Shown one piece after another: positions 38,246-47,353 of a stretch of DNA of 64,000 nt. The notes beneath the pieces were generated by a model. That model worked only from the letters and a program-made list of their open reading frames with translations. It was not told the DNA's origin and did not search any database. Source of the stretch: Candidatus Peribacteria bacterium (lineage in GTDB: Bacteria > Patescibacteriota > Gracilibacteria > Peribacterales > Peribacteraceae). The stretch spans positions 550,722 to 614,721 of the forward strand of contig JAHFJN010000001.1 of the NCBI GenBank assembly GCA_023245865.1. Direction: 5' to 3'. Both the position numbers and the translations under genes were made by a program. How positions within the stretch are numbered: position 1 is the first letter of the stretch; every line of letters starts with the position of its first letter.

Positions 38246-39055
38246 ATGGCTGATCTTCGTGCCCGCGTCATCTCATTCTGCCAGAAGCATCGCCTGCGGT
38301 TTGATACGGACCTTGGGCAGCATTTTCTGATTGAGGATTTGGTACTGGATGCCATTCTCGATGCGGCACAGATACAAAAGAACGATCACATCGTGGAAAT
38401 CGGCGCGGGCCTCGGAATCCTCACCGAAAAATTATTGGAACGATCAATGAACGTTACCGCGATTGAAATCGATGCACGGCTGATACCGTTGATGAACACA
38501 TATTTGGGTAGGGGCATGGCATGCCATGCCCCTACGATCATTCAAAAAAACGCCCTCCAGGTCCCCTTTCCGAACACCCCATATAAAATCGTCGCCAACA
38601 TCCCCTACCACATCACGTCGCCGCTGCTTCGCCACGCGTTTTTAGAAGGAACACGCGCACCGACATCGATGACACTCTTGATACAACGTGAAGTTGCAGA
38701 GCGCATCGTAGATACTGAAGATGCAAGCCTCCTCACGATCGTCGTTGCGCTCTTTGGTACACCGAGAATCGTCACGCATGTCCCTCCCGAGAGTTTTCTG
38801 CCGCCACCGAAGGTGGATTCCGCAGTGCTCCACATCGACTGCTTTGCAGAGCCTCGCACCAATTCCGCAACGATGGAAAAAATCTTCCTCCTCACAAAGA
38901 TTGCCTTCGCGCAGAAACGAAAGATGCTGAGGAACAGCTTGGGTGCACTTCCCTACGGAGAAGCGATCATGAAAGCGGCAAGCGTAGATCCGACACGACG
39001 ACCGCAAACGCTCACGCTCGACGAATGGATCACACTCGCACGCAGCATGCCATGA
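38246..39055 (+). CDS. rsmA: 16S rRNA dimethyladenosine transferase
   Basis: 269 aa. RsmA/KsgA hallmarks: LGQHFL, SAM-binding VEIGAGLGILTEKL, the catalytic NIPYHITSPLL and FLPPPKVDSAV. It dimethylates two adjacent adenosines near the 3' end of 16S rRNA. The sequence TYLGRGMACHAPTIIQ contains ten extra residues encoded by a perfect 28-bp palindrome at 38508-38535, inserted between the SAM-binding acidic loop and the next strand. Its stop overlaps comEC (ATGA). Confidence 0.93.
   Translation: MADLRARVISFCQKHRLRFDTDLGQHFLIEDLVLDAILDAAQIQKNDHIVEIGAGLGILTEKLLERSMNVTAIEIDARLIPLMNTYLGRGMACHAPTIIQKNALQVPFPNTPYKIVANIPYHITSPLLRHAFLEGTRAPTSMTLLIQREVAERIVDTEDASLLTIVVALFGTPRIVTHVPPESFLPPPKVDSAVLHIDCFAEPRTNSATMEKIFLLTKIAFAQKRKMLRNSLGALPYGEAIMKAASVDPTRRPQTLTLDEWITLARSMP
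38508..38535. repeat. Perfect 28-bp palindrome inside rsmA
   Basis: GTAGGGGCATGGCA followed by its exact complement. A near relative is at 4686-4711 (GGGCATGCC...GGCATGCCCCTAC). It is in frame within rsmA. Confidence 0.85.
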
Positions 39056-40401
39056 AGCCTTCGCACATCAGTTACGGCATTTGCGGGAGCATCATTTTCG
39101 TCGTGTTTCTGCTTCAGTGGTTTCAACCGCCACACACCGTAATTCCCGAAAGGCGCACCGCAATCGAAGGCGTGATTGATGATGCACCTGATGTGCGTGC
39201 GACAAAAATTCTCTATACGGTGGTGACGAGTTCGGGAAAAGTGCTCGTCACCGATCGTCGCATGTGGCCGCGCTTTGCATACGGCGACCGCGTGCGCGTG
39301 ACCGGCACTCTCAAGCAACCGAAACCCACAGAAACATTTGCATACGACAACTACTTGAGTTTGTTTGATATCTATACGGTGATGGATGCGTCATTTATGC
39401 GCGTTCTTCCCTCTCCCTCCGGGAGAGGCCTGCCTGCCGGACAGGCAGGGTTAGGGAGAGGGGTCATGAGTTTTCTGATCACCCTCCGTAACCGCTTCGA
39501 ATCAGAGATCAATCGTGTCTACCCAGAACCACACGCATCCCTTCTCGCGGGCTTACTCACGGGCTCGCGCCGCGGCATGCCCGCGCACCTTACGCTCGCC
39601 TTCAAGCAAACAGGCCTCACCCACATTATCGCGATCAGCGGCACCAATATTACGATCGTCCTCAGTGTCATCGGCGGGATCCTCTTCTTTCTGCCGCTCC
39701 GTTGGCGCTTCCTGCCTTCGATCATCGCCATCACCGCCTTCACGCTGCTTGTCGGTGCTTCTGCTTCTGTGGTCCGGGCTGCCATCATGGGCATTCTCGG
39801 GCTCGTTGCACTCCAAACAGGAAGACTGAAAGAGGGACGCCTCCTCATTCTCTGGACCGCGACCCTGATGCTCCTTTGGAACCCGAAGTACTTGTGGTAC
39901 GACGCGGGTTTTCAGTTGTCATTTCTCGCGGTAATCGGCCTCAACGAATTCGGGCCCATCTTGAAAATTTGGCTTCGCAGAGTCCCGAACACATTCAAGA
40001 TCCGAGAAACCTTGACGATGACTATCGCCGCGCAAATCTTCGCAATGCCGTGGGTGGTGTATTCGTTTGGCACGCTCTCGCTGATTTCCCCGCTCGCAAA
40101 CATCCTCGTCGCCCCGCTTGTCCCCTTTGCCATGCTGTTTGGATTCCTCGGCACTATTCTGAGTTGGATCTTCTTCCCGCTTGGACAACTGGTCGGTTAC
40201 ATCGGCTGGGGCCTCCTTGAACTCATCATCGACATCGCAACGTACGGCGCCAAAATCCCGTACGCTTCGCTCACGACACCCGGAGTGAGTGTGTGGGTGA
40301 TTGGATTGTATTATGTGATGGTGATTGGGGGGCTGTTGCTGCTGAGGAATGGCCCTACCATCGATACACAAACACCTTCGTCGGCCCAAACCTCCCCTTA
40401 A
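39052..40401 (+). CDS. comEC: ComEC/Rec2-family DNA uptake channel
   Basis: 449 aa, with N-terminal helix, an OB-like DUF4131 region and the competence membrane domain. The motif GLLTGSRRGMPAHLTLAFKQTGLTHIIAISGTNI (in part) is typical, as is ASASVVRAAIMG. No C-terminal metallo-beta-lactamase domain is present, so this is the short form. It should pass single-stranded DNA through the membrane. Residues [20 protein letters not shown] come from a nested repeat at 39409-39464. Its end overlaps the convergent methyltransferase by 47 bases. Confidence 0.88.
   Translation: MKPSHISYGICGSIIFVVFLLQWFQPPHTVIPERRTAIEGVIDDAPDVRATKILYTVVTSSGKVLVTDRRMWPRFAYGDRVRVTGTLKQPKPTETFAYDNYLSLFDIYTVMDASFMRVLPSPSGRGLPAGQAGLGRGVMSFLITLRNRFESEINRVYPEPHASLLAGLLTGSRRGMPAHLTLAFKQTGLTHIIAISGTNITIVLSVIGGILFFLPLRWRFLPSIIAITAFTLLVGASASVVRAAIMGILGLVALQTGRLKEGRLLILWTATLMLLWNPKYLWYDAGFQLSFLAVIGLNEFGPILKIWLRRVPNTFKIRETLTMTIAAQIFAMPWVVYSFGTLSLISPLANILVAPLVPFAMLFGFLGTILSWIFFPLGQLVGYIGWGLLELIIDIATYGAKIPYASLTTPGVSVWVIGLYYVMVIGGLLLLRNGPTIDTQTPSSAQTSP
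39409..39464 (+). repeat. Nested CCCTCTCCC-family repeat inside comEC
   Basis: CCCTCTCCCTCCGGGAGAGG is interrupted by the palindrome CCTGCCTGCCGGACAGGCAGG (first 20 bases quoted in two parts: CCTGCCTGCC/GGACAGGCAGG), then GTTAGGGAGAGGGG. One repeat appears to sit inside another, all in frame. Confidence 0.75.
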
Positions 40402-40927
40402 CAATCTTTGTCTCGACAGGCATGCGATTGGGAAACGGGAATGTCAAACAGACAACCATCGTCCCCGGACGAAGCTCACGATCAAATTTCGCACCAAGCT
40501 TCTCCATGATGTTTGGAAAAAGATACAGAAACACCCGATCGGCGTTTCGAATATCCATCGTAAATGCACTCTGGAGCTTAAGCTCGATCGGTATACGCAA
40601 CACTTTCGCCCGTAGGAACCCCCAGAACCAGAGCGTCGGCACAATTTCACAACCGACTGCGGTCACCTTTGGATAGCGCTTCTTCACAGCGGTCAAAAAT
40701 CGCCCATCGCCCGCTCCGAGATCGAACACGGTTTCATTGCCTTTGAGATCGAGCATTGTGATCATTTCCCGCACGAGCCGATGGGGAGTCGGCACCGAAG
40801 GAACTCCTGTGAAAAGATTGGCCACCGTGATCATCAGCAGCCCGAAGACCACGATGCAGGCAAACCCAAGGATGAAGTCAATCAAGAGCACTCTGCGGGG
40901 AAGAGAGGAAACGCATTGTAACAACAA
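40355..40927 (-). CDS. Membrane-anchored SAM-dependent methyltransferase
   Basis: Up to 190 aa. An N-terminal helix (ILGFACIVVFGLLMITVANLF) is followed by a small class I methyltransferase core: VFDLGAGDGRFL (SAM motif I), AVGCEIVPTL and RPGTMVVCLTF. The start is unclear: TTG 40927 or GTG 40891; both overlap the preceding gene. The substrate is unknown. It is the last gene in the copper-linked minus-strand run and overlaps comEC tail to tail. Confidence 0.7.
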   Translation of the reverse strand: MLLQCVSSLPRRVLLIDFILGFACIVVFGLLMITVANLFTGVPSVPTPHRLVREMITMLDLKGNETVFDLGAGDGRFLTAVKKRYPKVTAVGCEIVPTLWFWGFLRAKVLRIPIELKLQSAFTMDIRNADRVFLYLFPNIMEKLGAKFDRELRPGTMVVCLTFPFPNRMPVETKIVKGRFGPTKVFVYRW

Positions 40928-41321
40928 GTGTCATAAGAGGCACAACGATCATTTGGAGAACCGGAAGGACGCCGATGCCAAGGAGGGTCGGCATTGCGCC
41001 ATAGACCCAACGATGCATCGAGAGAGCCCACCACTCAAAACTCACGGCGAGAAATGCACCAATCAAGAGTGGAACAATCCATGTCATTGCATGTGAATAC
41101 ACCGTTCGATCCGATACCCAGAAAAAATTCCGATTCAGAGCGGCAAGTACGGCATAGATGATCAACATAAAAACCATATCTCCTGTTGCAGCCGCCTGAA
41201 AACAGATCCAGAAATGCTGTGAGAACGATTGATATCCAACAAACAGAGGTGCCTGCGCATTTTCCCAAAGAAGATGGAGGAGAAAACTGGATCCGAAATA
41301 TAAGAAGATCGCCCTCTTCAT
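40878..41321 (-). CDS. Small integral membrane protein
   Basis: 147 aa with four predicted helices, for example FLYFGSSFLLHLLWENAQAP, GDMVFMLIIYAVLAAL and MTWIVPLLIGAFLAV. Start ATG 41321 lies 9 bases after the P-type ATPase stop. No family is recognised. Context suggests an accessory role in metal handling, or simple co-transcription. Confidence 0.6.
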   Translation of the reverse strand: MKRAIFLYFGSSFLLHLLWENAQAPLFVGYQSFSQHFWICFQAAATGDMVFMLIIYAVLAALNRNFFWVSDRTVYSHAMTWIVPLLIGAFLAVSFEWWALSMHRWVYGAMPTLLGIGVLPVLQMIVVPLMTLVVTMRFLSSPQSALD

Positions 41322-41330
41322 ACAAAAAAT

Positions 41331-44300
41331 CTAGGAATGAGACCAATCAAAATCGACGGTCAATACCTTTCCCTTGATCTGAAATTGCGTGAACATACGA
41401 TGCTCCCCCCGCAAGCCGTGAACGAAAAACTGCGGCGGGTCCGTAGATTTGTACCCCACATATTCCATGAAAGGATGCGCATGCAGATAGTCCCCCATCG
41501 GAGAAATAAGAACGCTGTGCCCGAGAGCACCCAAGTACGGTTCCGGTTGAATAACGTTACCGTGCGCATCACGAATGTCATACAGGAACGTCACGCCGTC
41601 CGCGGACACTTGGGGCGAGACACTCACCGTGTATCCATCGACATTCTTGGTCATTGCTGCATCTGCGACCAGTCCTGTTGGACCGCGATCCCCCGAGTAC
41701 TCTCGAGAAAAACGAATGACGTGCACGTTTTGATGTTGATCGACGAAATCCGCGTAGAACCAGTACGTGCCGCCCGCTTCGGGCGTAAAACTCACATGCC
41801 ACATGCCCTTCGCATCGCGCGTGGGATGCAGATGAGAAAAATGGCGAAGATCATCGCGCACAATGATCAGATGTAATTCTTTCGTGTGCGATACTCCGTA
41901 ATCGTTAAACACATGATCACCATCCATCACCGCAAAGGAAAGGCTGTGCTCTTCGCTCTCGTCTTGTATCGAAAATCCTTCGCTGACGGTCGAAGATTGT
42001 TCATGCTGCATCGCACCACTCATCGGCGACAACGTGTTAGCACTGATCCGCGCAAACAAGAAAAAAATGGTGCTGAATCCCACAGTCATGATGACCGGGG
42101 CAATGTCTGAGAGGTAGTTTCGTAGCAGAGGATGAAACCCTTTGAGCAGAAGCGAATTACTGACAACCGAGACCGAACTGAACGCCATTGCAAGCCCCGC
42201 AAGCTCGGGACGCAGGATCAACCCAAACGACGCAAACGCCCGCGCCGCAATCGGGATACCGATGACATTGAAAAAGAGTGCGAAGAACATGTTCTGCTTG
42301 ATTTTACTGACCGTCGCACGGCTCAAGTGGATCGCAGTGACAACATCTCGCAGATCATTTTTTACGAGCACGATCCCGCCTGTTTCAATAGCGATATCGG
42401 TGCCGCTGCCCATGGCGATGCCAAGATCGGCCTGCGCGAGCGCGGGGCTGTCATTGATACCATCGCCGACCATCGCGACTTTTTTACCTTGCTCCTGCAA
42501 TTTTTTGACCTCATTCGCTTTTCCTTCAGGCAATATTTCTGCAAGCACATGCTCAATCCCGACTTGGGCGGCAATGGCGTGCGCCGTGCGTTGATTATCG
42601 CCCGTGATCATGTACGGAGTCAGACCCATCTTTTTCATCTGTATAATCGCATCGCGCGAGGTTTCTTTGAGGGTGTCTGCAACGGCGATGATGCCGATCA
42701 TCTGCGTGTCATCTGCGAGGATCATGACAGTTTTTCCTGCTTCCTCGAGATCTTGGAGGGGCGTTGCACGCAATGCTCCTACGTCAATGTGCATTCGTTC
42801 CATCAATGCACGATTTCCGAAGAAATATTGTTTGCCATCAATCGTGCCTTCAATACCGTGACCGGGGATCGCTTTAAACCCTTCGACTACGCTCAGGGTG
42901 ACACCCCTAACTTTGGCATGATGCACAATGCTCTCGGCAAGGGGATGCTCGGAGCCTTGCTCGAGCGAGGCGGCAAGCAAAAGAATTTTCATTGTTCCCT
43001 CTCCCTCCGGGAGAGGGTTGGGTGAGGGGCACACGACAATATCCGTCACTTCCGGCTTCCCCTTCGTCAGGGTCCCCGTTTTATCGAGCACGACGGTATT
43101 GATGGTGTTGGCCGCCTCGAGCGGCTCGCCGCCGCGAATGAGGATCCCAAGCTCCGCTCCCTTGCCCGTTGCGACCATGAGAGCGGTAGGAGTCGCAAGC
43201 CCGAGCGCGCACGGACACGCGATCACGATCACCGACACAAATGCAAGCATCGCAAAACCGATCGTCGCTCCGAGGAGCAACCACACAATAAGCGTGACAA
43301 CTGCGATGATGATGACCGCAGGTACGAACCACCCGCTCACGGCATCCGCAAAATTTTGAATGGGCGCGCGGCTCCCCTGCGCTTCCTCCACAAATTGAAT
43401 GATCCGCGCGAGGGCGGTGTCACTCCCGATCCTTTCTGCCCTGAATTCAATCGATCCATGCCCGTTCATCGTCGCACCAAAGACGTGATCCCCCACGTTC
43501 TTTTCCTGAGGAATACTCTCACCCGTCAGCATCGACTCATCGATGGATGTGCTCCCCTTCATTACAATGCCATCGACTGGAATTTTCTCTCCCGGACGCA
43601 CGACCACGATGTCGCCGACGATGACTTCCTCGATCGCGATATCCACAGTTGCCCCATCTCTGATGACACGCGCCGTCTTCGCCTGGAGTCCCATCAATTT
43701 TTCAATCGCAGCGCTCGTTGCTCCTTTTGCCCGCGCCTCGAGCCATTTTCCAAGGAGTACGAACATGATCAGAAGCGCAGATACTTCGAAGTAGAGGTGC
43801 GGATCATGAACAAAAAAGTTATACAAACTGTAGAGGTATGCCGTGCTCGTGCCGATCGCAATCAAGCTATCCATCGTGAACATTTTCATCCGCAGCCCCG
43901 AATAGAGCCCTCTGTAGAACCCAGCCCCAAGCCAAAACTGCACGGGGGTCGCAAGCAGAAGTGAAAGAATCTCCATGTTCGATTCAATCACAGCAGGTAG
44001 TGGCAGCGCAGGAATGAATGATTGCAGCATGAAGTAGAGAAGCGGCACGCAGAAGATAAGCGCAGAGAAAAACGCGGTCTTCCTCGCGCGAATCTCCGCA
44101 ACGCGCCTGCGATGATCCGCATCGCGGTCACGCGCATCGTAGAGTCCCGCTCCGTAGCCCGCAGTTTTGATTGCGCTCACGAGATCTTCCACCTGCACTA
44201 TCAAAGGATCGATCCGCACCTGTGCTCTGCCCGTCGCGTAATTCACATGCACCTCCAACACACCGGGCTTCTTCTTGAGTTGCCTCGTAATGAGCGCACT

Positions 44301-44354
44301 GCAACTCGCACAGTGCATGCCGGTGATGGTGAGAGTGATGCGCTCTTGTGACAT
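41331..44354 (-). CDS. copA: Cu+-exporting P-type ATPase with extra C-terminal domain
   Basis: 1007 aa. An N-terminal HMA domain ([12 protein letters not shown]) precedes the P1B-1 core: phosphatase TGES, CPC ([13 protein letters not shown]), [17 protein letters not shown] and [10 protein letters not shown]. After the last helix comes about 260 extra residues rich in His ([18 protein letters not shown]), with beta-rich text such as [19 protein letters not shown]. This is probably an external metal-binding domain. Two repeat insertions interrupt the nucleotide-binding region: [12 protein letters not shown] (42996) and VTLSVVEGF (42881). It likely pumps Cu+ out. Confidence 0.9.
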   Translation of the reverse strand: MSQERITLTITGMHCASCSALITRQLKKKPGVLEVHVNYATGRAQVRIDPLIVQVEDLVSAIKTAGYGAGLYDARDRDADHRRRVAEIRARKTAFFSALIFCVPLLYFMLQSFIPALPLPAVIESNMEILSLLLATPVQFWLGAGFYRGLYSGLRMKMFTMDSLIAIGTSTAYLYSLYNFFVHDPHLYFEVSALLIMFVLLGKWLEARAKGATSAAIEKLMGLQAKTARVIRDGATVDIAIEEVIVGDIVVVRPGEKIPVDGIVMKGSTSIDESMLTGESIPQEKNVGDHVFGATMNGHGSIEFRAERIGSDTALARIIQFVEEAQGSRAPIQNFADAVSGWFVPAVIIIAVVTLIVWLLLGATIGFAMLAFVSVIVIACPCALGLATPTALMVATGKGAELGILIRGGEPLEAANTINTVVLDKTGTLTKGKPEVTDIVVCPSPNPLPEGEGTMKILLLAASLEQGSEHPLAESIVHHAKVRGVTLSVVEGFKAIPGHGIEGTIDGKQYFFGNRALMERMHIDVGALRATPLQDLEEAGKTVMILADDTQMIGIIAVADTLKETSRDAIIQMKKMGLTPYMITGDNQRTAHAIAAQVGIEHVLAEILPEGKANEVKKLQEQGKKVAMVGDGINDSPALAQADLGIAMGSGTDIAIETGGIVLVKNDLRDVVTAIHLSRATVSKIKQNMFFALFFNVIGIPIAARAFASFGLILRPELAGLAMAFSSVSVVSNSLLLKGFHPLLRNYLSDIAPVIMTVGFSTIFFLFARISANTLSPMSGAMQHEQSSTVSEGFSIQDESEEHSLSFAVMDGDHVFNDYGVSHTKELHLIIVRDDLRHFSHLHPTRDAKGMWHVSFTPEAGGTYWFYADFVDQHQNVHVIRFSREYSGDRGPTGLVADAAMTKNVDGYTVSVSPQVSADGVTFLYDIRDAHGNVIQPEPYLGALGHSVLISPMGDYLHAHPFMEYVGYKSTDPPQFFVHGLRGEHRMFTQFQIKGKVLTVDFDWSHS
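42881..42905. repeat. TCAGGGTGACA-type repeat inside copA
   Basis: CTTCGACTACGCTCAGGGTGACA-type sequence, encoding LSVVEG on the minus strand. Related to the valS copy at 27966. Confidence 0.6.
42996..43030. repeat. CCCTCTCCC-family repeat inside copA
   Basis: CCCTCTCCCTCCGGGAGAGG followed by GTTGGGTGAGGGG, in frame; it encodes [11 protein letters not shown] in the ATPase nucleotide-binding domain. Confidence 0.75.
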
Positions 44355-44360
44355 TGTGAT

Positions 44361-44579
44361 CTAAGGAAGGGGGGAAATTTTGTACTTCGGATCAATTGAT
44401 TCGATTTCTTCCGTCCATTTTTTCAGGTCGAAGGTTTCATCATGGTCGATGGTTACTTTTTTTGTCACGACATCAACATCAACTTTCTGGATCGAAGGAA
44501 ACTCAGAGCTCACATCTTTGATAAGTGCCGCGCACGACGCACAGTGAATGCCGGGGATGGAGAAAATAGTGGTAGGCAT
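44361..44579 (-). CDS. HMA-domain metallochaperone (CopZ-like)
   Basis: A 72-aa single HMA domain: PTTIFSIPGIHCASCAALIK, with the metal-binding CxxC written CASC. It probably hands copper to the adjacent ATPase. Six bases separate it from copA. ATG 44579 is used; the longer frame would overlap the thioredoxin-like gene. Confidence 0.78.
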   Translation of the reverse strand: MPTTIFSIPGIHCASCAALIKDVSSEFPSIQKVDVDVVTKKVTIDHDETFDLKKWTEEIESIDPKYKISPLP

Positions 44580-44604
44580 GGAGACATGCGGAAGCAAATA
44601 AAGA

Positions 44605-45393
44605 TCAGAAAGCGGCATCAATCGCACTCTTGAACGCGCTGAACGGCTGCGCGCCGGAGAGTGCCTGACTCTTTTGCGTCTTCAGATTGAGAACGAAGTT
44701 GCCGGGAGTGCCGTTGACACCGGCCGCCCCACCGGCCGTCTGCTGCTCTTGGACATGCTTGGTATATTTCCCGGTGTCGAGGCAGTTCTTGAATTTCGCT
44801 TCATTCAGACCGAGTTCTTTTGCGAGAGGGACAAGTTTGTCGAGCGCGAACCCTGTTCCATTGGACGTCGTCCGTTCAAAGATGGCGTCATGATATTGCC
44901 AAAACTTTCCCTGATCATTCGCACACTCAGAGGCTTCTGCTTCCTTCTCTGCATTCGCATGGAATCCGAGAGGAAAGTGTCGATAGACGAATGCCACTTT
45001 GTTTCCATAGTCCTGAGTGATCTGCTGCATCGTCGGATGATTGCGCTTGCTGAACGGACACTCGAAATCTGAGTATTCGATGACGGCGACTGTGGCTTTG
45101 CTGAGATCACCCCGAATATGGTCGGTCTTAGCATCAACGGGCGGTACCGGCGCGGAGGGTGCGGGAGGCTGCGGTGTCGGAGTCGGCACACTCGGGGTCG
45201 GTGCAGACGGGGCCTGCGCAACTTGCTGCGCTGCGCCGCCAAAAGCGGACCCTCCGCCATTCCACGTACCGATACCAAAGCCGACAATGATTCCAAGGAG
45301 ACCGATGGTTGCGGCCATCCATGGATTGTTGCCGGAGGATGAGCGGATGCTTGGGGATGTTGTCTGTGATGCTTCTTGCCATTGGATTGCCAT
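44605..45393 (-). CDS. DsbA/Thioredoxin_4-like protein with CPFS active site
   Basis: 262 aa. N-terminal membrane anchor (MAATIGLLGIIVGFGIGTW), a Pro-rich linker (PSAPTPSVPTPTPQPPAPSA), then a DsbA-like domain: VIEYSDFECPFSKRNHPTM, AFVYRHFPL, and GVNGTPGNFVLN (cis-Pro loop). The usual CxxC reads CPFS, so the second Cys is lost. This suggests isomerase, reductase or binding activity rather than dithiol oxidase. It faces outside the membrane. Start ATG 45393. Confidence 0.82.
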   Translation of the reverse strand: MAIQWQEASQTTSPSIRSSSGNNPWMAATIGLLGIIVGFGIGTWNGGGSAFGGAAQQVAQAPSAPTPSVPTPTPQPPAPSAPVPPVDAKTDHIRGDLSKATVAVIEYSDFECPFSKRNHPTMQQITQDYGNKVAFVYRHFPLGFHANAEKEAEASECANDQGKFWQYHDAIFERTTSNGTGFALDKLVPLAKELGLNEAKFKNCLDTGKYTKHVQEQQTAGGAAGVNGTPGNFVLNLKTQKSQALSGAQPFSAFKSAIDAAF

Positions 45394-45413
45394 AGGTGTG
45401 AGAGAAAAAGGAA

Positions 45414-46769
45414 TTAAAGAACATGGAAAGATCCTCGTACCATCCCCATCGAGCAGCTGAACGCGAGCGTGCCCGGGTTCGGCGCAGTGAAGTCGACTTC
45501 GTTGATGCCGTTCGTGAGTGCCTGCGTGATATTGAGATCGGGCACGACGATCTGGCTCGTGCAACCCGCGGCACCCGCGCCATCGATCATCCATTTGACG
45601 GGCACACCTGCTTTGATCGTAAGATTGCTTGGCTCATAACCGTTCCGCGTGACTTTCATGGAGATCTCTTGGACCCCACCGATGACGACCGGAGCGGACC
45701 CAACGGCGGCGGACGGACCTTGCAGCATGGAAGCAAAACTGATTCCCGTCAGTGCAAAACCGCTGTTCAAATTGAAGAGCGCCAAAACAAGAACGAGTGC
45801 GCCGGAAAAACGCAAAAATAACCGCGAAGTCGTTCCCGTGGCCGTCGAAGAAATGGCACTGAGTCCGATCAGTGACGGCAGCGTCCCGAGCGCGAAAGTG
45901 AACATCGTCAGAGCACCGATGACAAAATTTCCCGATGCGAGTGCAACAAGTTGCAGCGACTGCGTGAAACCGCAGGGGAGAAAGAAGGTGAACGCGCCGA
46001 GCATAAACGGTGCGGCAGGATGATCACTCTCGGAGAGATCATGGATCCAGTGCGAAAGTTTTTTGGGCGGTCGAATGCCGAAAATGCCTTTGGGAATCAC
46101 TTGAAGTATCGTGAGCGCGAGATACAGCATAATAAACGCCACAGCGATACTCATGTATCCCGACATCTTGGTACTCAGGGTGACAGATTGACCAACAAGT
46201 CCTACCACGCCACCGAGGATGCCATAGGAAGCGAGGCGACCGATATTGAAATGCAGAAGCGGCTTGAATTTTTCCCACGACGTTTCCGCGCGGTGCAGTT
46301 CGTTGTGCTTGGCAGCGAGCGCGAGGAGTAATCCACCGGTCACAGCAAGGCAACTGCTCGTTCCGGCAACAAGTCCGATGACAAAGATACCGCCGAAGGA
46401 CAGTGCCCCCGAGGTGGAGGGAGCGAGGGAAACGAGATCAAAAGCTTGCAGCAACTTATAGATGGCAAAAATGATCAGCAGAGAACCGCCGATCTCCATC
46501 CATTTGTTCTGCGAAGTCTCACTGCCGGGTGCCGCTTCGTCAGAATCCTGCAGTCGGTAACCGGCTTTGCGGATGATGTGTTCGATACGATCGGAGGAGG
46601 GCAGTGCCTCCGGATGGGCCGTGATAACCGCAAGCCCCTTGCGATGATCGACATGTACGTCGATGACTCCGGGGACAGCCCTGATTTTGCGCTCCAGAAG
46701 GATCTCGCAGCTCCCGCATGTCATTCCGGCAATGCAGATTCGCGCTTGAAGATGTTTGGATTCAGACAT
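45414..46769 (-). CDS. HMA-TauE/UreH-like-cupredoxin fusion protein
   Basis: 451 aa in three parts. HMA domain (IAGMTCGSCEILLERK, about 10-75). A six- or seven-helix TauE/SafE or UreH/DsbD-like membrane domain (about 95-335), with SCLAVTGGLLLALA and FFLPCGFTQSLQLVALA. A C-terminal cupredoxin-like domain (NGYEPSNLTIKAGVPVKW...CSMGMVRGSFHVL) carries Cys and Met as likely copper ligands. It probably moves copper or electrons across the membrane together with the other cluster genes. Confidence 0.82.
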   Translation of the reverse strand: MSESKHLQARICIAGMTCGSCEILLERKIRAVPGVIDVHVDHRKGLAVITAHPEALPSSDRIEHIIRKAGYRLQDSDEAAPGSETSQNKWMEIGGSLLIIFAIYKLLQAFDLVSLAPSTSGALSFGGIFVIGLVAGTSSCLAVTGGLLLALAAKHNELHRAETSWEKFKPLLHFNIGRLASYGILGGVVGLVGQSVTLSTKMSGYMSIAVAFIMLYLALTILQVIPKGIFGIRPPKKLSHWIHDLSESDHPAAPFMLGAFTFFLPCGFTQSLQLVALASGNFVIGALTMFTFALGTLPSLIGLSAISSTATGTTSRLFLRFSGALVLVLALFNLNSGFALTGISFASMLQGPSAAVGSAPVVIGGVQEISMKVTRNGYEPSNLTIKAGVPVKWMIDGAGAAGCTSQIVVPDLNITQALTNGINEVDFTAPNPGTLAFSCSMGMVRGSFHVL

Positions 46770-46808
46770 AGGAGAAGAGAAGAAGATAATAACATCCGCT
46801 CTTCACGA

Positions 46809-47216
46809 TCATTGAAGCATCACGACCGCTGCGGTCAAAGGAGAATTGCCGGGCGGACCGTTGGTCTGCGTCAGAGATTGCCCGACATCCGCGGATCTGC
46901 CGATGATGGTCGGTGAGGGCGGAAGTGCGAGGGCGGCAAACTGCAACGGAGAACGACTCATGACCGTATGAGCAAGATCGCTGCGCTCAGAGAGACAATG
47001 CCCGGCGCAGCCTGCACTCATGGGACTCGGCTGTTCCTTCATAAGCTGAGCGCAGTGCGTGCAATGCACCGGCGACATCGGCACCAAGGGGCTCATCATC
47101 TCCTCCATAAATTCGTCATGCGGCATGGGCATCTCTTTGGCCACAGCATTTGGCATCAGACACACATTGCCGAGTAGCAGCGACAGGAGAAATGCAAATG
47201 TGAATGCCTTAGTCAT
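46809..47216 (-). CDS. Secreted Met/Cys/His-rich small protein
   Basis: 135 aa. Signal peptide (AFTFAFLLSLLLGNVCLMPNAVA). The mature part starts with Met/His-rich text (KEMPMPHDEFMEEMMSPLVP) and three Cys units (HCTHCAQL, GCAGHCLS). This is typical of periplasmic or extracellular copper binders. First gene of the minus-strand cluster; TAGCAT lies 8 bases before the ATG. No named family. Confidence 0.6.
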   Translation of the reverse strand: MTKAFTFAFLLSLLLGNVCLMPNAVAKEMPMPHDEFMEEMMSPLVPMSPVHCTHCAQLMKEQPSPMSAGCAGHCLSERSDLAHTVMSRSPLQFAALALPPSPTIIGRSADVGQSLTQTNGPPGNSPLTAAVVMLQ

Positions 47217-47278
47217 CGGGCATCATGCTAGCACATCAAAGCCGCTGCCGATATACTTTGCGTAGGTTCTTTGCACAC

Positions 47279-47353
47279 GGCCCCATCGTCTAACGGTTAG
47301 GACGCAGGATTTTCATTCCTGCAATCCGGGTTCGATTCCCGGTGGGGCTGCCA
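47279..47353 (+). tRNA. tRNA-Glu (anticodon TTC), CCA encoded
   Basis: GGCCCCA pairs with TGGGGCT (one G-T), T8 follows, the D arm is CGTCTAACGGTTAGGACG-like, the anticodon arm is CAGGA-TTTTCAT-TCCTG with TTC, and the T arm is CCGGG-TTCGATT-CCCGG. Discriminator G73 and CCA close it. It is also the integration site of the element to the right. Confidence 0.95.

Noticed and set aside
45394-45594. N-terminal extension of the DsbA-like protein
   Set aside because: It overlaps the end of the cupredoxin gene in another frame; ATG 45393 precedes the membrane anchor directly.
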